Source: JBKBMT01 sp046295655 (GTDB lineage: Bacteria > Pseudomonadota > Alphaproteobacteria > Rhodobacterales > Rhodobacteraceae). From it: 35,938 bases of DNA. Positions 1-6,904 of the stretch are shown here, in pieces. The position numbers and the translations under genes were made by a program. The number at the start of each line of letters is the position of its first letter. Position 1 is the first letter of the stretch. The notes below the pieces were generated by a model. That model saw only the letters and a list, made by a program, of their open reading frames with translations, was not told where the DNA came from and did not search any database. Where the stretch lies: the NCBI GenBank assembly GCA_046295655.1, contig JBKBMT010000027.1, positions 1-35,938 on the forward strand, written 5' to 3'.

Positions 1-891
1 CAGGCGTCGTGGGAATGGGTGCAGATCGGCCGCGACCATGGCGGCGCGCGGGCCTTCCTGCGCGCGGGCGACCGTTGTTCGACCTGCCATGCCCGCGAGA
101 CCGCGACCATCGGTGCCAGGATCGCCTCCGGCGAGATCCTGGAACCGACTCCGATCCCCGGCAAGCGGGGCGCCTTCGACCTGACCGTTCAGGCGGCGCG
201 GGACGAGGCGAACCTCTATCTGCGGCTGCGCTGGCCGAATGCGCCGCACGCCCCCGCGCCGTTCGTCGAGGGCGGCAAGATGGATCCCGAGCATCCGGCC
301 AAGGCCGCGATCATGATCGCCGGCGAGGGCATCGAGCGGGTCGAACAGGCGGGCTGCTGGGCCACCTGCCACATCGACAGCCGCTACATGCCCGAGGCAC
401 CCGACGCGCCGGCCATCGCGGCCTCGGGCCTGACCGGCCGGCTGCAGGCGGAGGGCGGGATTACCAAGTACCTGCCCGAATCCCGCACCGAGATCGACCT
501 GAAGGGCAAGGACCGGGCCATGGGCGGCTGGGACCTGCTGCGCGCCGAGGCCGAGATCGAGGCCTATCTGTCCGGCGGCACGATGATGGATCTGATCCGC
601 GTCGATTCCACCGGACGGGCGCACAGCGGCCATGTCCTCGACCGGCGGGTGGAGCACGAGACCGAGCTTGCCGGCGAGGCCCGGCTGGAGGGCGACACCT
701 GGACGATGATCGTCGCGCGGCCGCTGGCCGGGTCCGGCCCCGGCGATGTGCCGATCGAACCGGGGCGGATCTATACGGTCGGTTTCGCGGTGCACGACGA
801 CTACAGCTATGCACGGTTCCACCACGTCTCGCTGGACCTGCGGCTGTCGCTCGACGATCCCGCGGCCGAGATCCGGGTGACCGGCCCCTGA
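1..891 (+). CDS. Haem c protein with ethylbenzene-dehydrogenase-like domain, 5' end missing
   Basis: The reading frame is open through base 1, so the N-terminus lies upstream; the GTG at 19 is probably not the true start. Counting from base 1, a CXXCH haem c motif is at residues 26-30 (CSTCH). After it comes a beta-rich region of the type found in the ethylbenzene dehydrogenase gamma/DMSO-reductase-like haem-binding family. A second cysteine-histidine site at residues 119-124 (CWATCH) has three residues between the cysteines instead of two. Such domains are sometimes fused to NapC/NirT-like multihaem modules, which would lie outside the window. The gene precedes a cytochrome c gene and the haem d1 operon, so a periplasmic electron-transfer role in nitrite or NO respiration is inferred. 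The exact substrate is unknown. Confidence 0.7.
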   Translation, partial: QASWEWVQIGRDHGGARAFLRAGDRCSTCHARETATIGARIASGEILEPTPIPGKRGAFDLTVQAARDEANLYLRLRWPNAPHAPAPFVEGGKMDPEHPAKAAIMIAGEGIERVEQAGCWATCHIDSRYMPEAPDAPAIAASGLTGRLQAEGGITKYLPESRTEIDLKGKDRAMGGWDLLRAEAEIEAYLSGGTMMDLIRVDSTGRAHSGHVLDRRVEHETELAGEARLEGDTWTMIVARPLAGSGPGDVPIEPGRIYTVGFAVHDDYSYARFHHVSLDLRLSLDDPAAEIRVTGP

Positions 892-904
892 GCCCGCCGT
901 TGCG

Positions 905-930
905 GCGGCCCTGCCTGCGGGCGGGGCCGC
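905..930 (+). other. Intergenic GC-rich hairpin
   Basis: A 7-bp inverted repeat, GCGGCCC at 905-911 and GGGCCGC at 924-930, with a 12-base loop lies between the haem protein and the next cytochrome gene. No T-run follows. It could be an mRNA-stabilising or attenuating hairpin between two co-transcribed genes, or a chance product of high GC. Confidence 0.25.
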
Positions 931-955
931 ACCGTGATCGAACGGAGGATCCGCC

Positions 956-1378
956 ATGAACCGAACAACCGGCCTTGCCGCCCTGATCTGCCTTCCTGTT
1001 CTTGCCGCCGCGGCGTCGGCCGACGGCGCCGGACAGAGGGTCGAGATCGACGGGCGGATCTTCGACGCCGCAGAGATCGCCGCCGGCGAGGCGGTGTTCG
1101 AGCGGCGATGCAGCCAGTGCCACGGGCTGGACGGCAGGAACTACAAGGGTCCGTTCCTGAACGGCATCCTCGACCGGCCCGCGGCGTCGGTGCCCGACTG
1201 GGACTATTCCGAGGCGCTGCGCGGCTGGGGCGGGGTCTGGACGGTCGGGAACCTGCAATCCTGGCTGACCCGGCCCGAGGCGTTCATTCCCGGTATCGCC
1301 ATGAACTTCGGCGGCTTCCGCAACCGCACCGAGGATCGCGACCGGGTGATCGCCTATCTGATCAGCCTTGGCCGCTGA
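956..1378 (+). CDS. Periplasmic class I cytochrome c (cytochrome c2/c550-like)
   Basis: The 140-residue product has a Sec signal peptide (hydrophobic residues about 5-22 with an alanine-rich end), so the mature protein is periplasmic. One haem motif, CSQCH, is at residues 52-56. The C-terminal half has the class I pattern of a proline-glycine stretch followed by a likely axial Met (IPGIAMNF) and a terminal helix ending in VIAYLISLGR. The start ATG is supported by a GGAGG seven bases upstream. The gene lies 64 bases after the ethylbenzene-dehydrogenase-like haem gene. Together they could deliver electrons to a nitrite reductase encoded nearby. It is too long and too c2-like to be NirC, which is present separately at 2265. 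The physiological partner is not identifiable from sequence. Confidence 0.8.
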   Translation: MNRTTGLAALICLPVLAAAASADGAGQRVEIDGRIFDAAEIAAGEAVFERRCSQCHGLDGRNYKGPFLNGILDRPAASVPDWDYSEALRGWGGVWTVGNLQSWLTRPEAFIPGIAMNFGGFRNRTEDRDRVIAYLISLGR

Positions 1379-1399
1379 CCGCGGAATCCCTCGTCCCGC

Positions 1400-1413
1400 T
1401 TAACGAAAGTCAA
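1400..1413 (+). promoter_or_regulatory. FNR/NnrR-type operator upstream of nirE
   Basis: TTAAC-GAAA-GTCAA is one base away from a perfect TTGAC-N4-GTCAA palindrome, the site bound by FNR/Dnr/NnrR regulators that activate denitrification genes. Its centre is 68 bases upstream of the nirE ATG. A class II promoter (site centred at -41.5) would start transcription near 1448, leaving a short leader containing the GGAGG of nirE. Binding by a particular regulator is inferred. Confidence 0.6.
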
Positions 1414-1474
1414 GGTCCGGCCGGGCGTGCTCTGGCAGCGTCGGGTCACAGGGTTTTTCCGCCGGGAGGGCACG

Positions 1475-2272
1475 ATGAAGGACATGGCCGCGGGGCGCGT
1501 GGATCTGATCGGGGCCGGACCGGGCGATCCCGATCTGCTGACGGTCAAGGCGCTGCGGTGCATCCGCGAGGCCGATGTCGTGGTCCACGATCGGCTCGTT
1601 TCGGCCGAGGTCATGGCACTTGTCCCGGCCCATGTCCGACGGATCGACGTCGGCAAGCTGCCGCGCTGCCACAAGGTGCCCCAGGCGCAGATCAATGCGC
1701 TGCTGGTCGATCTGGCCCGGGCGGGGCTCAGGGTGGCGCGGCTGAAGGGCGGTGATCCGCTGATCTTCGGTCGCGGCAGCGAGGAGGCCGAGACGCTGCG
1801 CGCCGCCGGCGTCGCGGTGGACTATGTTCCCGGGATCACGGCGGCGCAGGGTATGGCTGCCTCTACCGGCGTGCCGCTGACCCACCGCGGGCTGGCGACC
1901 GGGGTGCGCTATGTGACCGGGCACCGGGCCCGGGACGAAAGGCTGGACCTCGACTGGCAGAGCCTTGCCAGCGAGGAGACGACCCTGGTCGTCTACATGG
2001 GCGCGGCCTCGATCGCCGAGATCGCGGCGCGGCTGATCGAGCACGGGTTGCCCGTGGATCTGCCGGTGCTGGCGGTTTCCAGCGCCACCACCCCGCGCGA
2101 GATGCGGACTGTCTCGACCCTCGCACGGATCGCCGATGATGTCGCCGCAGTGCCGCCCGAAGGTCCGGTCCTGTTCGTCATCGGCCATGTCGTATCGCTT
2201 TACCGCGATGGCGCGCTGGCGCAGGCGCAGGCGCTGGTCTGCGACGGGGCGGGGATGGCGGCCCATGCCTAG
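1475..2272 (+). CDS. nirE: Uroporphyrinogen-III C-methyltransferase NirE
   Basis: NirE catalyses the SAM-dependent methylation of uroporphyrinogen III to precorrin-2, the first committed step toward haem d1, in the cytoplasm. The 265-residue length and motifs fit the SUMT/CobA family: the N-terminal glycine-rich loop GAGPGDPDLLT near residue 13, the LKGGDPLIFGRG motif near residue 90 and a PGITAAQG motif near residue 120. The ATG at 1475 is chosen because GGGAGGG lies five bases upstream; a GTG at 1427 would give a non-conserved extension. It heads the haem d1 operon behind the FNR-type box and overlaps nirC by eight bases. The genomic setting favours NirE over a housekeeping CobA/CysG-type enzyme. 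Confidence 0.93.
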   Translation: MKDMAAGRVDLIGAGPGDPDLLTVKALRCIREADVVVHDRLVSAEVMALVPAHVRRIDVGKLPRCHKVPQAQINALLVDLARAGLRVARLKGGDPLIFGRGSEEAETLRAAGVAVDYVPGITAAQGMAASTGVPLTHRGLATGVRYVTGHRARDERLDLDWQSLASEETTLVVYMGAASIAEIAARLIEHGLPVDLPVLAVSSATTPREMRTVSTLARIADDVAAVPPEGPVLFVIGHVVSLYRDGALAQAQALVCDGAGMAAHA

Positions 2273-2576
2273 GCTTTCGGTCGCCCTGGCGCTTCTGATT
2301 GCAGGCCCGGCGGCAGCCGAGATCGCGCCGGGTCGGGCGGCCGCGCTGGAACACCTCGTCGTCCAGGACTGCGGATCGTGCCACGGGTTGACCATGCGCG
2401 GCGGACTGGGCAGCGCGATCACCCCCGAGGCACTGGCCCACGCCGACCCCGAGGGGCTGGCCGCCATCATTCTCGACGGCATCCCCGGCACCGCGATGCC
2501 GGCATGGCGGCCGCTGCTGACCGAGGACGAAGCCCTGTGGATCGCCGACTATCTGCTGAGGGAACGCGCCCGATGA
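2265..2576 (+). CDS. nirC: Cytochrome c55x NirC
   Basis: This small periplasmic c-type cytochrome has 103 residues, with a signal peptide over about residues 1-18 and a CGSCH haem motif at residues 36-40. A likely axial Met is in the GTAMPAW segment. Size, position between nirE and nirF, and the short class I fold fit NirC. In other denitrifiers NirC is implicated as a redox partner in late haem d1 maturation (electron acceptor for NirN) or as a donor to NirS. The ATG overlaps the end of nirE by eight bases and the stop overlaps the nirF ATG (ATGA), implying translational coupling. An ATG at 2255 is in another frame. Confidence 0.88.
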   Translation: MPRLSVALALLIAGPAAAEIAPGRAAALEHLVVQDCGSCHGLTMRGGLGSAITPEALAHADPEGLAAIILDGIPGTAMPAWRPLLTEDEALWIADYLLRERAR

Positions 2577-3742
2577 CCATCCGCCCGCTTGCCGCGCTTG
2601 CCCTGTCGCTGGCCCTTCTGACCGGACCTGCCGCCGCCACCGGGCCAGAGCCGCCGTGCCGTGCGACCGGCGGGCTGGGGCTGGTGATCGAACGGGCCAG
2701 CGGGTCGGCGCTGGTGGTGGACCGGATCGGGCACCGGATCCTGACCCGGGTCGAGGGGCTGGGCGATCTGAGCCACGCCTCGGTCAAGTTCTCGGCCGAC
2801 GAACGCTTTGCCTATGTGTTCGGGCGCGACGGAGGGCTGAGCAGGATCGACATGCTGACCGGGCGCATCGCGGCGCGGATCATCCAGGCGGGCAATGCGA
2901 TCGGCGGCGCGATCTCGGACGACGGGGCGCTGGTCGCGGTGTCGAACTACGATCCGGGCGGCATCCGCATCTTCGACGCCGACACGCTTGCGCCGGTGGC
3001 CGACATCCCCGCGGCGTCCAAGACCGTCGGTCTGGTCGATCTGCCCGGCCGCCGGTTCGCCTGGGCGCAGTGGGACACCGGCGATGCGTGGCTGGCCGAT
3101 CTGTCCGGCCCCGAGCCGAAGGTCACCCGCATGGGCGAGACCGGGGCGAATCCCTATGACGCGGTCCTGTCCGGCGACGGCCGGCATTTCGTGGTCGGCC
3201 TGTTCGGCGAGAAGGGGCTGACCCTGTTCGACATGTGGCAGGATCGGCCCGAGCCGGTGCGGTTCCTGTCGGACTATGGCCGCGAGGGCGAGGATCTGCC
3301 GGTCTACAAGATGCCGCACCTGCAGGGCTGGGCCTTTGCCGAGGGGCAGTTCGCGCTGCCCGCTGTGGGCCGGCACGAGATGCTGTGGGTCGATCGCGCC
3401 ACACTGAAGCAGACCGGCCGCACCGCGCTGCACGGACAGCCGATCTTCATCTTCGGCCAGCCCGCCAGCCCCTATGTCTGGGTCAATTTCGCCATGCCGC
3501 TGAACGACACGCTTCAGGTGGTGGACAGCCGCAGCCACAGGGTCGTGGCCACGCTGAATCCGGGTGCGGCGGTTCTGCACATGGAATTCAGCCCGCGCGG
3601 CCACGAGCTGTGGGTGTCGTCCCGCGACGAGGGCAAGGTGATCGTCTATGACACCCGCAGCCGGACGGTGAAGGCGGAACTGCCGGCGCAAAGCCCCTCG
3701 GGCATCTTCTTTGCCGCGCGTGCGCACCGGTCGGGGCTGTGA
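2573..3742 (+). CDS. nirF: Haem d1 biosynthesis protein NirF
   Basis: NirF is an 8-bladed beta-propeller resembling the d1 domain of NirS and acts in the periplasm late in haem d1 synthesis. The 389-residue product has a Sec signal peptide (residues about 1-22) and repeated propeller-blade patterns such as VKFSADERFAYVF and MEFSPRGHELWVSS. His54 (RIGHRIL) lies where NirF proteins have a conserved histidine implicated in d1 binding. No clear lipobox is seen, so a soluble periplasmic form is favoured over the lipoprotein form known in Pseudomonas. The start overlaps nirC by four bases, and the stop overlaps the GTG of nirDL. The exact reaction of NirF is not settled in the literature. Confidence 0.92.
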   Translation: MTIRPLAALALSLALLTGPAAATGPEPPCRATGGLGLVIERASGSALVVDRIGHRILTRVEGLGDLSHASVKFSADERFAYVFGRDGGLSRIDMLTGRIAARIIQAGNAIGGAISDDGALVAVSNYDPGGIRIFDADTLAPVADIPAASKTVGLVDLPGRRFAWAQWDTGDAWLADLSGPEPKVTRMGETGANPYDAVLSGDGRHFVVGLFGEKGLTLFDMWQDRPEPVRFLSDYGREGEDLPVYKMPHLQGWAFAEGQFALPAVGRHEMLWVDRATLKQTGRTALHGQPIFIFGQPASPYVWVNFAMPLNDTLQVVDSRSHRVVATLNPGAAVLHMEFSPRGHELWVSSRDEGKVIVYDTRSRTVKAELPAQSPSGIFFAARAHRSGL

Positions 3743-4737
3743 AGGCGATGCGCGACCATATCGACCCCGGCGATCTGCCGCTGTTGCAGGATTTCCAGCG
3801 CGACCTGCCCCTGGTGCCGCAGCCCTTTGCCGAAATCGGCCGCCGCCTCGGCATGGCCGAGGCCGAGGTTCTGGCCCGGCTGATCCGGCTGCGCGGCGAG
3901 GGCAAGGTCGCGCGCGTCGGTGCGACCGTGCGGCCGAACACCGCCGGGGCCTCGACCCTGGCCGCGCTTGCGGTCCCCGGGAAGCGGATCGAGGCCGTGG
4001 CCGCGATCGTCGGAGCCGAACCCGGCGTCAACCACAGCTACCAGCGCGATCATCGCTGGAACCTGTGGTTCGTCGCCACTGCGCCGGATGCCACAGCCCT
4101 GGCTGCGACGCTGGACCGCATCGGCCGGCGCACCGGGCGGCCGGTGCTGGACCTTCCGCTGCTGCGGGCCTTCAACATCGACCTCGGGTTCCGGCTTCGG
4201 GGGCCGCGGCACGGCATGGGTGCCGACCGGCCCGCGGATCTGGATGCGCTGTGCGACGGCGACCGTCCGATCCTGGACCGGCTGTCCGGCGGGCTCGACC
4301 TGGTGCCGGCGCCCTTTGCGGCGCTCGCCGCGACGCTGGGCCGGACCGAGGCCGAGGTGATCGGACGGATCGCGGCGCTTTCGGAGGCCGGCATCCTGAC
4401 CCGGGCGGGGGTGATCGTGCGGCACCGGCCTCTGGGCTGGTCCGCGAATGCGATGGTGGCCTTCGACGTGCCGGACGACCGGGCAGAGGCCGCGGGCCTG
4501 GCGCTTGCCGCGCATCCGGGCGTGACCCTGTGCTATCGCCGGCGCACCGTGCCGGGGGTCTGGCCCTACGGTCTGTTCTGCATGATCCATGCCCGGACCC
4601 GGGCCGAGGCGGAGGACGTCCTGGACGGGGCACGGCGGTTGCCGGCGCTGTCCGGGGCGCCGCATCAGGTGCTGTTCTCGCTGCGCTGCTTCAAGCAGAC
4701 CGGCGCCCGGCTGATGGCGCAGGAGGAAGCGGCATGA
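3739..4737 (+). CDS. nirDL: Sirohaem decarboxylase NirDL, fused NirD and NirL modules
   Basis: The product decarboxylates the acetate side chains of sirohaem, giving 12,18-didecarboxysirohaem, an intermediate of haem d1. The 332 residues hold two Lrp/AsnC-like modules, each with an N-terminal helix-turn-helix and a C-terminal ferredoxin-like part. Module 1 (residues 1-160) has the NirD-type signature NHSYQRDHRWNLWF with His99 and His105. Module 2 (about 165-330) has the NirL-type CYRRRTVPGVWPYGLF. NirD and NirL are separate in Pseudomonas and fused in Paracoccus-type organisms. The GTG start overlaps the nirF stop; an in-frame ATG at 3748 is an alternative. The 3' end overlaps nirG by four bases. 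Confidence 0.9.
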   Translation: MKAMRDHIDPGDLPLLQDFQRDLPLVPQPFAEIGRRLGMAEAEVLARLIRLRGEGKVARVGATVRPNTAGASTLAALAVPGKRIEAVAAIVGAEPGVNHSYQRDHRWNLWFVATAPDATALAATLDRIGRRTGRPVLDLPLLRAFNIDLGFRLRGPRHGMGADRPADLDALCDGDRPILDRLSGGLDLVPAPFAALAATLGRTEAEVIGRIAALSEAGILTRAGVIVRHRPLGWSANAMVAFDVPDDRAEAAGLALAAHPGVTLCYRRRTVPGVWPYGLFCMIHARTRAEAEDVLDGARRLPALSGAPHQVLFSLRCFKQTGARLMAQEEAA

Positions 4738-5207
4738 GACGCGGGCCGCTTCCCCCCGAGGCGCTGGACCCCACCGACCGCGCGATCCTGAATGCGCTGC
4801 AGGCAGGATTTCCGATCTGCCCCGACCCCTTCGGCCATGCAGGCGCGGCGCTGGGGCTGACCGGCCAGGAGCTGATCGCGCGACTGACGCAGCTGCGGGA
4901 TATCGGCGCGATCACCCGGTTCGGGCCGTTCTATGATGCCGAGGCGATGGGCGGGGCCTTCTGCCTGTGCGCGATGGCGGTGCCGGCGGAGCGGCTCGAG
5001 ACGGTCGCGGAGACGGTCAACGCGCGCCCGGAGGTCGCCCACAACTATCAGCGCGACCACCGGCTGAACATGTGGTTCGTCCTTGCCTGCGAGACGGTCG
5101 AGGAAATCGCCCGCACCGCCGCCGCGATCGAGCGGCAGACCGGACTGCGGGTCCTGCGCCTGCCGAAGCTGCGCGAGTTCTTCGTCGGGTTCCGGGTGTC
5201 GGCATGA
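4734..5207 (+). CDS. nirG: Sirohaem decarboxylase subunit NirG
   Basis: This 157-residue Lrp/AsnC-like protein is homologous to the first half of the preceding NirDL. It has an N-terminal helix-turn-helix (about residues 12-60) and the NirD-type signature HNYQRDHRLNMWF in its second half, carrying the paired histidines expected near the sirohaem substrate. It acts in the cytoplasm with NirDL and NirH in sirohaem decarboxylation. Its ATG overlaps the nirDL stop and its stop overlaps the nirH start, both as ATGA, so the four modules are probably made in fixed ratio. Confidence 0.88.
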   Translation: MRRGPLPPEALDPTDRAILNALQAGFPICPDPFGHAGAALGLTGQELIARLTQLRDIGAITRFGPFYDAEAMGGAFCLCAMAVPAERLETVAETVNARPEVAHNYQRDHRLNMWFVLACETVEEIARTAAAIERQTGLRVLRLPKLREFFVGFRVSA

Positions 5208-5689
5208 GACTCGACGCCACCGACCGCCGGATCGTCACCGCCACCCAGGCCGGGCTGCCGCTGGTGCCCGAACCCTATGCCGAGGTCGCCGGCTGGCTGG
5301 GTCTGACCGAGGCCGAGGTGCTGGAGCGGATCCGGGCGATGCAGGGGGCGGGCGTCATCCGGCGCATTGCGCTGGCACCGAACCACTATGCGCTCGGCGT
5401 GCTGGCCAACGGGATGAGTGTCTGGGACGTGGACGACAGCCGCGCCGAACCGCTGGGCCAGGCGGTGGGGGCGCTGGAATTCGTGTCCCACTGCTATCTG
5501 CGCCCGCGCGTCCTGCCGGACTGGCCCTACAACCTGTTCGCCATGCTGCACGGACCCGACCGCGCCGCCGTCGAGCGCCATCGCGCCGAGGTCGCGGAGC
5601 TGCTGGGCCGCGCCTGCCGCAGACACGACATCCTCTATTCCACCCGGATCCTGAAGAAGACCGGGCTGCGCCTGAAGCCGGAGGGCTGA
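5204..5689 (+). CDS. nirH: Sirohaem decarboxylase subunit NirH
   Basis: This 161-residue Lrp/AsnC-like protein is homologous to the second half of NirDL. It starts with a helix-turn-helix region and carries the NirL-type signature HCYLRPRVLPDWPYNLF, with no NirD-type NYQRDH pattern. It is expected to pair with NirG as NirL pairs with NirD, in the cytoplasmic sirohaem decarboxylase. Its ATG overlaps nirG by four bases. It is followed three bases later by nirJ, whose ribosome binding site GGAGGG lies inside the end of this gene. Confidence 0.88.
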   Translation: MRLDATDRRIVTATQAGLPLVPEPYAEVAGWLGLTEAEVLERIRAMQGAGVIRRIALAPNHYALGVLANGMSVWDVDDSRAEPLGQAVGALEFVSHCYLRPRVLPDWPYNLFAMLHGPDRAAVERHRAEVAELLGRACRRHDILYSTRILKKTGLRLKPEG

Positions 5690-5692
5690 TCC

Positions 5693-6904
5693 ATGTTTCG
5701 CCTGACCCAGTACATGCGGGAGCTTGTCGCGCCGACGCCTGTCCGCCACCGGCGCGGGCCGGTCCGGCCGGTGGTGATCTGGAACCTGACGCGGCGGTGC
5801 AACCTGAAATGTCGGCACTGCTACACCACCTCGGCCGATGTCGCGTTTCCGGGCGAGCTGAGCCGCGCCGAGGCGATGGCGGTGCTGGAGGATCTGGCCG
5901 CCTTCGGCATTCCCGCGCTGATCCTGTCGGGCGGCGAGCCGATGAGCCGGCCCGACTTCTTCGAGATCGCCGAACGCGCCCGGCAGCTCGACTTCCGCCA
6001 TCTGTCGCTGTCCACGAACGGCACCCGGATCGCAGCCGGGATCGACCGTATCGCGGCGATCGGTTTCGACTATGTCGGCATCTCGCTCGACGGGATCGGG
6101 GCGGTGAACGACTGGTTCCGCGGCGTGGACGGGGCCTTTGCCGAAGCGCTGGCCGGGGTGCGGGCCTGCAAGGCGCGGGGCGTCAAGGTGGGCCTGCGGT
6201 TCACCCTCACGCGGGACAATGCGCACATGCTGCGCGAGATGCTGGCGCTCTGCGACGGCGAGGGGGTGGACAAGTTCTATCTCTCGCACCTTGTCTATGC
6301 CGGCCGGGGCGACAAGCACCGGGGCGAGGATGCCGCGCACCGGCATACGCGGGTGGCGATGGACCAGCTGATCGACCGGGCCTGGATTGGCGTGGCCGAG
6401 GATCAGCCGCTGGAGATCGTGACCGGCAACAACGATGCCGATGCGGTGTGGTTCCTGCAATGGGCCGAGCGCAACTTTCCCGCCGCGCGGGTCGATCACC
6501 TGCGCGCGCATCTGGCGGCGTGGGGCGGAAATTCCAGCGGCCTCGGGGTGGCCAACATCGACCCGCAGGGCAAGGTGCATCCCGATACCTACTGGTCCGA
6601 CTATGCCGTGGGCTCGGTCCGGCAGGCGCCGTTCTCGGCGCTGTGGACCGGGGACGACCCGATGCTGGCGCTGCTGCGCACCCGGCCGCGGCCGCTGAAG
6701 GGCCGCTGCGGTGCCTGTGCCTTCCGGCACATCTGCGGCGGCAACACCCGTATCCGGGCCTTGCAGGTGACCGGCGATCCCTGGGCCGAGGACCCGGCCT
6801 GCTATCTGTCGGACGCCGAGATCGGCATCGAGACCGCCGCGCCGCGGCTGACCGTCACCCCCTTCAAGGGCAAGAGCCATGATCCCGCGCACCGCTTCTT
6901 CTGA
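5693..6904 (+). CDS. nirJ: Radical SAM haem d1 biosynthesis protein NirJ
   Basis: NirJ is a cytoplasmic radical S-adenosylmethionine enzyme thought to remove the propionate groups on rings A and B of didecarboxysirohaem, leading to the keto groups of haem d1. The 403-residue product has the CX3CX2C cluster motif at C36, C40, C43 (CNLKCRHC), the following GGEP motif, and a C-terminal SPASM/twitch-like cysteine set at C339, C342, C348 and C370. The ATG is preceded by GGAGGG seven bases upstream. The 3' end overlaps nirN by 26 bases. All key cysteines are present, so it looks functional. Confidence 0.93.
   Translation: MFRLTQYMRELVAPTPVRHRRGPVRPVVIWNLTRRCNLKCRHCYTTSADVAFPGELSRAEAMAVLEDLAAFGIPALILSGGEPMSRPDFFEIAERARQLDFRHLSLSTNGTRIAAGIDRIAAIGFDYVGISLDGIGAVNDWFRGVDGAFAEALAGVRACKARGVKVGLRFTLTRDNAHMLREMLALCDGEGVDKFYLSHLVYAGRGDKHRGEDAAHRHTRVAMDQLIDRAWIGVAEDQPLEIVTGNNDADAVWFLQWAERNFPAARVDHLRAHLAAWGGNSSGLGVANIDPQGKVHPDTYWSDYAVGSVRQAPFSALWTGDDPMLALLRTRPRPLKGRCGACAFRHICGGNTRIRALQVTGDPWAEDPACYLSDAEIGIETAAPRLTVTPFKGKSHDPAHRFF

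Noticed and set aside
461..1258. Long minus-strand open frame opposite the first two genes
   Set aside because: Arg/Pro/Gly-rich composition with no family pattern; it is the antisense of well-supported cytochrome genes in GC-rich DNA.
5048..6892. 614-codon minus-strand open frame opposite nirG-nirJ
   Set aside because: Lies wholly opposite conserved nirG, nirH and nirJ and shows no recognisable domain; a GC-driven shadow.
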